Part shown: one piece after another, positions 36,465 through 42,748 of the stretch
Position numbering within the stretch: the stretch's first letter is position 1
Layout of the letters: each line of letters starts with the position of its first letter
NCBI RefSeq assembly: GCF_017349315.1
Contig: NZ_JAFMPP010000010.1
Coordinates: forward strand, 62,001-126,000
Direction: 5' to 3'
DNA length: 64,000 nt
Source of the DNA: Jiella flava
GTDB taxonomy: Bacteria; Pseudomonadota; Alphaproteobacteria; Rhizobiales; Rhizobiaceae
The notes under the pieces: generated by a model
What the model saw: the letters and a program-made list of their open reading frames with translations, nothing else
What the model was told of the DNA's origin: nothing
Database searches by the model: none
Program-made: the position numbers and the translations under genes

Positions 36465-36554
36465 GCTTTATAACCTTCTCGATCCTGTTTGACTGCACCG
36501 GCCCGCTGATTTTGCGGATTTACGACCGAGAACAGTCCTGTTGAATTCGGCAAA

Positions 36555-36639
36555 TGGTGCGGGTGGAGGGACTTGAACCCCCATGCCTCTCGGCGCTTGG
36601 ACCTAAACCAAGTGCGTCTGCCAATTCCGCCACACCCGC
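36555..36639 (-). tRNA. tRNA-Leu (anticodon UAG)
   Basis: Class II cloverleaf on the minus strand: acceptor GCGGGTG, D-arm GGCGGAATTGGCAGACGC, anticodon stem CTTGG/CCAAG with loop TTTAGGT (anticodon at 36603-36605), long variable arm CGCCGAGAGGCATG, T-arm GGGGTTCAAGTCCC. CCA is encoded (36555-36557). Confidence 0.97.
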
Positions 36640-36975
36640 AAGACGCGTCGGCCACACAGGTTGCGAAGCGCGGGCCTCTATATCACCGCGAATCCGACCA
36701 TGAAAGGGCAAAACCGCCTGTCTTGCGGCCGCATCGGCACCGATTGGTGCCCGGGATGCTCCAACACGCTATCGGCGAACGGCCCCCGCACTGCGCGGGA
36801 ATAAAGCATTCTTTATGACAAATTAACGACAGATCGCCTCAACGATTGACTCCAAGTCATTGTGATAACTGGGTCATTGCAAAGTTTTGCTGCGATGCAC
36901 AACTCGCATTGCAGCCATGCATTTCGCCGTCTAGCTCACCTCGTCGGCCGCGCATAGATTGCAATCACAACAGCG

Positions 36976-37003
36976 GGAAACGGACGTTGATCCGAAGCTC
37001 GTT
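36976..37003 (+). promoter_or_regulatory. possible stress-sigma (EcfG-like) promoter for the DUF1127-sRNA unit
   Basis: GGAAAC at 36976-36981 and CGTT at 37000-37003 are separated by 18 bases. The EcfG general-stress consensus is GGAAC-N16/17-CGTT, so this is a near match with one extra base on each count. It would start transcription about 25 bases before the DUF1127 ATG. Weak evidence; an RpoH-type promoter is the alternative expected from other species. Confidence 0.3.
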
Positions 37004-37035
37004 GGCTGAAGTTTGAATGATTAAGGACGTTCGTC

Positions 37036-37179
37036 ATGAACCTGGTTCGTTCGTACAAGACCTGGCGCCGTTACCGTGAGACGTTGAACGAGCTGAGCCG
37101 TCTGTCGCGTCGCGAGCTTGCCGATCTCGGCATTTCTCGCTCGGACATCCCGACGGTTGCTCGCCAGACCGTTCTCTAA
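37036..37179 (+). CDS. DUF1127 small protein (CcaF1-like), upstream of the sRNA array
   Basis: A 47-residue, Arg-rich protein. It starts MNLVRSYKTWRRYRETLNEL and continues with the DUF1127 signature SRLSRRELADLGISRSDIP. The ribosome site AAGGA is 8 bases upstream. DUF1127 proteins are small RNA-related or stress-related factors in alphaproteobacteria; the Rhodobacter member CcaF1 is co-transcribed with the CcsR sRNAs and has been reported to affect RNA processing. Here too three anti-Shine-Dalgarno hairpin units begin 43 bases after the stop, so the same operon logic is very likely. Confidence 0.9.
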   Translation: MNLVRSYKTWRRYRETLNELSRLSRRELADLGISRSDIPTVARQTVL

Positions 37180-37221
37180 GTCAAGGCGCTCGACGTCAGA
37201 GAATGCCACGGAAGTTTTGAG

Positions 37222-37354
37222 TTTCGTCGCGGCCATCCTCCTCCCAGGCCAAGACGGAAAACGGTCTGCCAACCTCCTCCCAACCGGCAGACCATCCTTT
37301 GAGCCCGCCGGGTCCTCCCCCCGGCGGGCGCATCGGGACCCAAGAGTTTCATAG
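37222..37354 (+). ncRNA. CcsR/'cuckoo'-type sRNA unit 1
   Basis: First copy of a 133-bp unit. Hairpin 1: GGCC (37231-37234) / GGCC (37247-37250) exposing ATCCTCCTCCCA, extended by GTC/GAC outside. Hairpin 2: GGTCTGCC (37263-37270) / GGCAGACC (37286-37293) with loop AACCTCCTCCCAACC. Hairpin 3: CCCGCCGG (37304-37311) / CCGGCGGG (37321-37328) with loop GTCCTCCCC. The CCTCCTCCC loops mimic the 16S anti-Shine-Dalgarno sequence, the hallmark of CcsR/cuckoo RNAs. No T-tract follows, so release of this unit would need RNA processing. Confidence 0.8.
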
Positions 37355-37487
37355 TTTCGTCGCGGCCATCCTCCTCCCAGGCCAAGACGGAAAACGGTCT
37401 GCCAACCTCCTCCCAACCGGCAGACCATCCTTTGAGCCCGCCGGGTCCTCCCCCCGGCGGGCACATCGGGATCCAAGAGTTTCACAG
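37355..37487 (+). ncRNA. CcsR/'cuckoo'-type sRNA unit 2
   Basis: Second 133-bp copy, differing from unit 1 at only a few bases near its end (GCACATCGGGATCC in place of GCGCATCGGGACCC, and CACAG for CATAG). The three hairpins recur at +133 (37364-37383, 37396-37426, 37437-37461) with the same anti-Shine-Dalgarno loops. Again there is no T-tract after hairpin 3. The near identity of units 1 and 2 indicates recent tandem duplication or gene conversion. Confidence 0.8.
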
Positions 37488-37600
37488 TTTCGCCGAGGCC
37501 ATCCTCCTCCCAGGCCAAAAGCGGAAAACGGTCTGCCAACCTCCTCCCAACCGGCAGACCATCCTTTGAACCCGCCGGGTCCTCCCCCCGGCGGGTTTTG
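37488..37600 (+). ncRNA. CcsR/'cuckoo'-type sRNA unit 3, with terminator
   Basis: Third copy, slightly diverged (TTTCGCCGAGG at the start, one extra base in AAAAGCGG) but with both CCTCCTCCC hairpins preserved; hairpin 2 is GGTCTGCC 37530-37537 / GGCAGACC 37553-37560. Hairpin 3 (37571-37595) is followed by TTTT, making it the transcript terminator. The DUF1127 gene and three units therefore look like one roughly 0.6-kb transcript ending here. Confidence 0.8.
37571..37600 (+). terminator. intrinsic terminator ending the DUF1127-sRNA transcript
   Basis: CCCGCCGG/CCGGCGGG stem of 8 bp with a nine-base loop, then GTTTTG. The equivalent hairpins of units 1 and 2 lack the T-tract, which makes this the only canonical terminator of the array. 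Confidence 0.8.
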
Positions 37601-37691
37601 CGTTTTCAAGGCGCTCGTCTCGCTCGAATTTGACAGCTTTAATGGCCGGAAGCCGGTTTCGTTTTCGCGCGCCGTCGCGTAGATTCCGGCC

Positions 37692-39113
37692 ATGTCAAAC
37701 AAAACCGTCCATGTCGTCGGCGGCGGCCTTGCTGGGTCGGAAGCCGCCTGGCAGCTTGCCCATGCCGGCATCCCCGTCATCCTTCACGAAATGCGCCCGC
37801 TGCGCGGCACCGAGGCCCACAAGACCGACGGTCTCGCGGAGCTGGTCTGCTCGAACTCGTTTCGCTCCGACGATGCGACGGCCAATGCCGTCGGCGTCCT
37901 GCACGCCGAGATGCGGCTTGCCGGTTCGCTGATCATGACGATGGCAGACCAACATCAGGTGCCGGCCGGTGGCGCCCTCGCCGTCGATCGCGAAGGGTTT
38001 TCGGCGGCCGTCTCGAAAGCGCTCGAGGATCACCCGCTGGTCACCATCGAGCGCGGGGAAGTCGACGGCCTGCCGCCGGAAGACTGGGGCACGACCATCG
38101 TCGCCACCGGGCCGCTCACCGCGCCAAAGCTCGCGGAAGCGATCGGCGCGGCCACCGGCCAGGATGCCCTCGCCTTCTTCGACGCCATCGCGCCGATCGT
38201 CCATTTCGATTCGATCGACATGGACAAGGCCTGGTTCCAATCGCGGTACGACAAGGTCGGGCCCGGCGGCACCGGCAAGGACTACATCAACTGCCCACTC
38301 GACCGCGAAACCTATGAGCGCTTTGTCGCGGCGCTTGTCGAAGGCGACCGGGCGGCGTTCAAAGAGTGGGAGGGCACGCCCTATTTCGACGGCTGTCTGC
38401 CGATCGAGGTGATGGCCGAGCGCGGCCCCGAGACCTTGCGGCACGGGCCGATGAAGCCGATGGGCCTGACCAACGCCCATCAGCCCGACATCAAACCCTA
38501 TGCCGTCGTCCAGCTGCGCCAGGACAATGCGCTCGGCACGCTCTACAACATGGTCGGCTTCCAGACGAAGCTGAAATACGGCGCGCAGGCCGAGATCTTC
38601 CGGATGATCCCGGGGCTGGAAAGTGCCGAATTCGCGCGGCTCGGCGGCCTGCATCGCAACACCTATCTGAATTCGCCGGTGCTCCTCGATGCGACGCTCA
38701 CCCTGAAGGCGCGCCCGCATCTGCGCTTTGCCGGCCAGATCACCGGCTGCGAAGGCTATGTCGAATCGGCCGCGGTCGGCTTGATGGCGGGACGCTTCAC
38801 AGCCGCGGAACGCCGGGGCCAATCGCTTCCTCCGCCGCCCCAGAGCACGGCGACCGGCGCGCTGATCGCCCATATCACCGGCGGCCATCTCGCCCGGCAG
38901 GACGATGGCGGCAAACGCTCGTTCCAGCCGATGAACGTCAATTTCGGCCTGTTTCCGCCGCTCGAGCCGGGCGCAATCCAGAAGCCCGAAGGCCAGAAGC
39001 GCTTTCGCGGCAAGGAAAAGGCGCTTGCCAAAAAGAACGCGCTCTCGCGCCGGGCCCTTGCCGACTTCGCCGCCTGGCTCGGCGAAAAGGATCTGCGCCA
39101 AGCGGCCGAGTAA
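37692..39113 (+). CDS. trmFO: methylenetetrahydrofolate--tRNA-(uracil-5-)-methyltransferase TrmFO
   Basis: Makes ribothymidine at U54 of tRNAs using methylene-THF and reduced FAD. The 473-residue protein begins with the FAD-binding [18 protein letters not shown]. The [18 protein letters not shown] block and [10 protein letters not shown] hold conserved cysteines, and [26 protein letters not shown] and [21 protein letters not shown] are family blocks. The C-terminal FGLFPPLE segment is also diagnostic. The gene starts 92 bases after the sRNA terminator. Confidence 0.97.
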   Translation: MSNKTVHVVGGGLAGSEAAWQLAHAGIPVILHEMRPLRGTEAHKTDGLAELVCSNSFRSDDATANAVGVLHAEMRLAGSLIMTMADQHQVPAGGALAVDREGFSAAVSKALEDHPLVTIERGEVDGLPPEDWGTTIVATGPLTAPKLAEAIGAATGQDALAFFDAIAPIVHFDSIDMDKAWFQSRYDKVGPGGTGKDYINCPLDRETYERFVAALVEGDRAAFKEWEGTPYFDGCLPIEVMAERGPETLRHGPMKPMGLTNAHQPDIKPYAVVQLRQDNALGTLYNMVGFQTKLKYGAQAEIFRMIPGLESAEFARLGGLHRNTYLNSPVLLDATLTLKARPHLRFAGQITGCEGYVESAAVGLMAGRFTAAERRGQSLPPPPQSTATGALIAHITGGHLARQDDGGKRSFQPMNVNFGLFPPLEPGAIQKPEGQKRFRGKEKALAKKNALSRRALADFAAWLGEKDLRQAAE

Positions 39114-39161
39114 TCCCCGAAACGGCAGCGATGCGCGCTAACGGCACACTTCTGCCGGACC

Positions 39162-40985
39162 TCAGGACCAGTCGGCGCTGCGGAAAAAGGCGTCAAATTC
39201 AAGATAGTTGATCTGGCCCGAATCGCTCTGGGCGACGCGACGCAGGACGATCCGCAGGCGCTTGCCGTCCTGGGCGATCAAATCGAGAACCGGCGGCGTG
39301 ATTACCTGCGCCGGCTCGTCGAAGAGCTGATCGGGCAGCTCGTCGATGGCCTTCTTGATCGGAAAGTGGATCACCGTCGTCCCCCGCGAGGCAACGAGAT
39401 CGCCCCCTTCGAGAGCGAAGGTCATGCCGGCAATCGCGTCGCCGTTGTCGTCTTTGCTTTCGTCGACGCCGGGAATGACGACCCGGGCGAGCACGGCTCT
39501 GTCATAGCCGCCGGTCGCGATCTCCGTGCCCTTCAGCGCCACGAAACCGCGCGGACGCGCCTTCACCCATGTCGAGGTGTCGATATGCAGACTGTCGACC
39601 AAGAGCGCATAGGCGTCGCCCGGATCGTTGCGCAGCGCCGTCATCAGCCGCGCGGCCAGATCGTGATCGAGATAGGGCGCAAGATCGCCGAGGCGGTCGG
39701 CGTCGGCGAGCGCCCCCAAACGCGATTCGAGCCGGGTGACGCGCTGCGCATGCTGTTCCTTGCTCGGCCGCAAAGCCAGCTGATCGCTGCCGGGAACCCT
39801 TGTCGCGAACTCCGCAACGATCCGTGCCGTCTGGCTGTCGCCAGATACGCTCGCCGCTCCCCAAGGACCGATGGCCGACAGTCCGACGAGCGCAATAGGC
39901 ACCAACGCCATCAGCCGGATGTCGCCCGCGAGCCGGGGCACCAGCTGGCAGGCGAGCACGATCACCGCCGCCAGGATCGCAAGCGCGACATAATAGCGTT
40001 CGAGCGTGACGCCCTCGGCCGCGATGCGCTGCCAGATCCCGATCGCGGCGAGAATCAGCGGGACAATCAGAATGACGCCCCAGCTTTTGGCAAACAGCCG
40101 ACTCGGGAGCCCGCCCGTGGCAAGAAACGGCTCGGCGGCAATCCGCAGCGCAAGCACCAGGAAGGCGTCAAAGGTGACGATCCAACCGACGGCGTTTTGC
40201 GGCAGGCGGCCTGCAAGAGCGATCTTGACGGCGTAAAGATGCAGAACCAGCGCCGTCGTCAGTGCGAGCGGAATGGCGACCCAGGAGATCAGCAGGCGCA
40301 CGCCGCTGACCAGCCGATCCTCGGCGAAAGCCGGCCGATCCTCAAAGCTTCGCGGCAGACGACCAAGCGCGAAGAGCGGACCGACGAGGGTGAAGGCCGT
40401 GACGTAGATATGTTCGTAGTCGGTCGCGCTCAGTCCGATATCGAACAGGAACCGAACCATCTCGAAGATCGCCGAGAGACCGACCACGAACAAGAGGACC
40501 GACAGGAAAGCAAGCGCCGCGCCGACGAACGACCAGAGCGTGAAGGTCCAAAACCGCACCGGTCCGCCCCGCCCCAAAAACGGCGCGAGCGGGACCAGCA
40601 AGGTCAAAGCCGGCGTCAGGGCCGGCAGATGATTCTCCGCGCGCCCACCGAAATAGACGACCGCGGCCAGCAGCGTGGCGACGCCGAGCGCCGCCAGTTG
40701 AATCGGCAGATCTCGCCAGTCGCGCGCCTCGCCGGCCAGCGTGGCCGAAACCGCGGCAACCGCCCCGCAATAGAGCGCACCGATCAGCCAGAGAAGATCG
40801 TCGATCCGGTCAAAATCGTGCCCGGCAACCTCCATATTGCTCAGGATCGCAATGGCGATGAATCCGAGCGAAGCCACCGGAAATCGGACAAGGGCAATCT
40901 CGGTGCCCCGGGCAAGCGTCGCCGCGGCCCGGTTGAACCAACCGCTGGTTTGCGCCGAAGCGCGCCTGTCCACGATCCGCTGCAT
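39162..40985 (-). CDS. DUF4153 polytopic membrane protein
   Basis: A 607-residue protein with about 10-12 hydrophobic segments in the first 400 residues (for example LVRFPVASLGFIAIAIL, FLSVLLFVVGLSAIFEMVRFLF, VILIVPLILAAIGIWQRIA), as in the DUF4153 family. A soluble C-terminal part of about 190 residues with several beta-like stretches follows (VRARGFVALKGTEIATGG, TVIHFPIKKAIDELPDQLF). Function unknown. The start at 40985 (MQRIVDRR) is preferred; the frame continues upstream without similarity. It converges with trmFO. Confidence 0.82.
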   Translation of the reverse strand: MQRIVDRRASAQTSGWFNRAAATLARGTEIALVRFPVASLGFIAIAILSNMEVAGHDFDRIDDLLWLIGALYCGAVAAVSATLAGEARDWRDLPIQLAALGVATLLAAVVYFGGRAENHLPALTPALTLLVPLAPFLGRGGPVRFWTFTLWSFVGAALAFLSVLLFVVGLSAIFEMVRFLFDIGLSATDYEHIYVTAFTLVGPLFALGRLPRSFEDRPAFAEDRLVSGVRLLISWVAIPLALTTALVLHLYAVKIALAGRLPQNAVGWIVTFDAFLVLALRIAAEPFLATGGLPSRLFAKSWGVILIVPLILAAIGIWQRIAAEGVTLERYYVALAILAAVIVLACQLVPRLAGDIRLMALVPIALVGLSAIGPWGAASVSGDSQTARIVAEFATRVPGSDQLALRPSKEQHAQRVTRLESRLGALADADRLGDLAPYLDHDLAARLMTALRNDPGDAYALLVDSLHIDTSTWVKARPRGFVALKGTEIATGGYDRAVLARVVIPGVDESKDDNGDAIAGMTFALEGGDLVASRGTTVIHFPIKKAIDELPDQLFDEPAQVITPPVLDLIAQDGKRLRIVLRRVAQSDSGQINYLEFDAFFRSADWS

Positions 40986-41096
40986 TCCGCCGTCCCGCTC
41001 GTCCCTTCGCCCAATCCCGACGCGCACGGGCCGGTCCGCACATGGCGCCAAAGCCGCACCACCCGGTGCCATGCCGACCGTTGCGCCGCGACACGC

Positions 41097-41951
41097 TCAG
41101 CCGCGCATCGCCCGCCAGTAAGCGAACACCTTGCGCGGTGCCGAAAGGTCTGGCGATTGGCGCAGCACGTTCGCTCCTGACCGTTCGATACGGTCCAAAT
41201 ATGGCGAGGCGAGCCAGGCCGGCAGGAAGGCGGCCCGAACCGGCTTCGGCAGCCGACGAGAATGGCGGCGCGCTTCGCCGACATGATAACGGCCAAAGGC
41301 CACCATCGCGGCCATTGCCCGCTGCGACGGCTCCGCCTCCCCGGCATTCAGCACCTCGGGCGAACAGCCGGCTGCCGCGAGAATGTCGGCCGGCAGATAG
41401 CACTGCCCGCGCGCGCGATGGATCGGCAGCAGGCGCAACACCCCTGCCACCGTCTGGGCGACGCCGGCGTGCCCCGCCGCATCGGCAATCTGACCGGCAT
41501 CGGCGGGCGACAAAATCGTCGCGGCGAGCATAATCAGCGTCGAGGCGGTTTCACCGGCATAGGCCTCGAAATGCTCACGGCTCGGCATCGGATCGTCATA
41601 AAGATCGAAGGCCCGCGCTTCGAGCATCCGGTCGAACGCCGCCTTGGACAGATGATGGCGCTCGATCGTCTGGAGCAGCCGGCTCGCCACCGGATGGCCG
41701 GCCTCACCGCCCCCCGCTGCGCCCTTCTCCGATCCGCCGCCGGCGATCACGTCCCGCCACCATTGCAGGCGGATCTCCCCAGGCAACGGCTGGCGGATCT
41801 GATCGCGCACCTTGGCGATCTCGATATTGAAGGCGTAAAGCGCGGCGAGATCACCGCGTCGATCGGCCGGCGCGAAGGCCAACGACAATGCCCGGTCGCG
41901 ATCTTCGGCCTCGACGAGGTCGTGGCAGGTGTCGCTCGGGCTGGCGCTCAT
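41097..41951 (-). CDS. phytoene/squalene synthase-family protein (NDUFAF6-like)
   Basis: A 284-residue all-helical isoprenoid-synthase-fold protein. ALSLAFAPADRRGDLAALYAFNIEIAKVRD is the start typical of the NDUFAF6-like branch, followed by LPGEIRLQWWRDVIAG, and later HRARGQCYLPADIL. The Asp-rich metal motifs of true prenyl synthases are poorly kept, so enzymatic condensation is doubtful. Mitochondrial NDUFAF6 assists complex I assembly; a similar role is inferred here because the NDUFAF3-like gene lies nearby on the same strand. The start at 41951 (MSASPSD) is chosen by similarity. Confidence 0.85.
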   Translation of the reverse strand: MSASPSDTCHDLVEAEDRDRALSLAFAPADRRGDLAALYAFNIEIAKVRDQIRQPLPGEIRLQWWRDVIAGGGSEKGAAGGGEAGHPVASRLLQTIERHHLSKAAFDRMLEARAFDLYDDPMPSREHFEAYAGETASTLIMLAATILSPADAGQIADAAGHAGVAQTVAGVLRLLPIHRARGQCYLPADILAAAGCSPEVLNAGEAEPSQRAMAAMVAFGRYHVGEARRHSRRLPKPVRAAFLPAWLASPYLDRIERSGANVLRQSPDLSAPRKVFAYWRAMRG

Positions 41952-42035
41952 GCGGTGATCCTGATCGGCCCGTCCGGTTCGAATGACGGGCAAGTTGCAA
42001 GCGTCGGCGTCGTCCGAGAGCGACCTTTGAATCGA

Positions 42036-42082
42036 CGCATCGTGCTTTGCCGAAAATCGATTCCGATGTTCAGGCCGATGCT
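42036..42082. repeat. dispersed palindromic repeat, copy 3
   Basis: CGCATCGTGCTTTGCCGAAAATCGATTCCGAT... ending GGCCGATGC. It is preceded by CCTTTGAATCGA, which it shares with the copy at 53584 (CCTTTGAACCGA). It is immediately followed by the unrelated TAGAGC repeat pair. Confidence 0.75.
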
Positions 42083-42084
42083 GT

Positions 42085-42192
42085 TAGAGCATGATGTGAT
42101 CCGAAAAGTTGCATGACTTTTCGGATCACATCATGCGTCAAAATAATGACCGGGAGCAGAATGACGATTTCAGTTCATCGCATTCCGCTCCA
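42085..42192. repeat. TAGAGC repeat element, copy 1
   Basis: Begins TAGAGCATGATG and ends GCATTCCGCTCCA, so the outer ends are inverted (TAGAGC / GCTCCA, one mismatch from GCTCTA). It contains a long hairpin with arms GTGATCCGAAAAGT and ACTTTTCGGATCAC around TGCATG. The second half carries GGGAGC, AATGACGATTTC and CAGTTCATCGCA. Non-coding. Confidence 0.75.
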
Positions 42193-42209
42193 ACGAAGGC
42201 GCGAGCGGA

Positions 42210-42313
42210 TAGAGCATGGTGCCGAAAAGTTGCACGACTTTTCGGGTCACATCATGCGGTAAAACAATGGCTTGGAGCGAAATGGCGATTCCAGTTCATC
42301 GCATCCCGCTCTA
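42210..42313. repeat. TAGAGC repeat element, copy 2
   Basis: Same orientation as copy 1, 17 bases after it. Begins TAGAGCATGGTG and ends GCATCCCGCTCTA, giving perfect six-base terminal inverted repeats (TAGAGC/GCTCTA). The hairpin arms are CCGAAAAGT/ACTTTTCGG around TGCACG. The two copies match along their whole length with scattered substitutions. The pair occupies most of the gap between the NDUFAF6- and NDUFAF3-like genes. Confidence 0.78.
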
Positions 42314-42362
42314 GCGTCAAGCAGTTTGCCAACCGCGACGGCCGGCACCAGATGGCGCCAGC

Positions 42363-42746
42363 TCAGTCGACGGCGACGAGAGCGGCGCCGACCGGACGGC
42401 CCTCGGAAAGCATGATGTTGAAGGTGCGCACCGCCGCTCCGGTCGACATCGGATCGCAGGAGATGCCGGCCCGCTTCAGGCGCTCGGCAAGGCCCGGCGG
42501 CAACCGGCGGATATTCTTGCCCGTGCCAAACAGCAAAAAGCGAATCTCCTCATCGAAAATCCGCTCGAGCCGCTCGCCCAAAAACGGCTCTTCCGCCGTC
42601 GCCGACCAGCCGTAGATGCCGGATGGCAGGCACAGGATCGAGCCCCGATGCGACATCTCGGCAAAGCGGAAACCGCCATTGCCATACGCCTCGATCGGCG
42701 CGCGGCCAGGAAAATGCGCTTCCCGGATTTCGATTCCCTGCACCAT
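42363..42746 (-). CDS. Mth938-like domain protein (NDUFAF3/DUF498 family)
   Basis: A 127-residue single-domain protein: IEAYGNGGFRFAEMSHRGSILCLPSGIYGW (about 18-47), RIFDEEIRFLLFGTGKNIRRLP (the FGTG-type loop) and STGAAVRTFNIMLSEGRPVGAALVAV. The human homologue NDUFAF3 is a complex I assembly factor, and its bacterial relatives usually sit beside secDF as here (2-base gap). No catalytic residues are known. Confidence 0.9.
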   Translation of the reverse strand: MVQGIEIREAHFPGRAPIEAYGNGGFRFAEMSHRGSILCLPSGIYGWSATAEEPFLGERLERIFDEEIRFLLFGTGKNIRRLPPGLAERLKRAGISCDPMSTGAAVRTFNIMLSEGRPVGAALVAVD

Positions 42747-42748
42747 GA

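Noticed and set aside
34941-36473. Long plus-strand frame opposite trigger factor
   Set aside because: Leu/Arg/Asp-rich shadow translation; tig has its signature on the opposite strand.
37021-37539. Open frames on both strands across the 133-bp repeats that read Gly/Arg/Pro-rich peptides
   Set aside because: The period is not a multiple of three, so each copy is read in a different frame. The conserved features are the hairpin stems and CCTCC loops, which indicates RNA rather than protein.
37222-37600. CRISPR array
   Set aside because: The units are 133 bp, contiguous, nearly identical throughout and lack unique spacers; no cas genes are near.
39366-41180. Long plus-strand frame opposite the DUF4153 gene
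   Set aside because: Extremely Arg/Asp/Gln-rich, as expected from the complement of a membrane protein gene; no motif.
42109-42615. Plus-strand frame over the TAGAGC repeats
   Set aside because: The translation merely repeats the repeat-element DNA and then runs antisense to the NDUFAF3-like gene.
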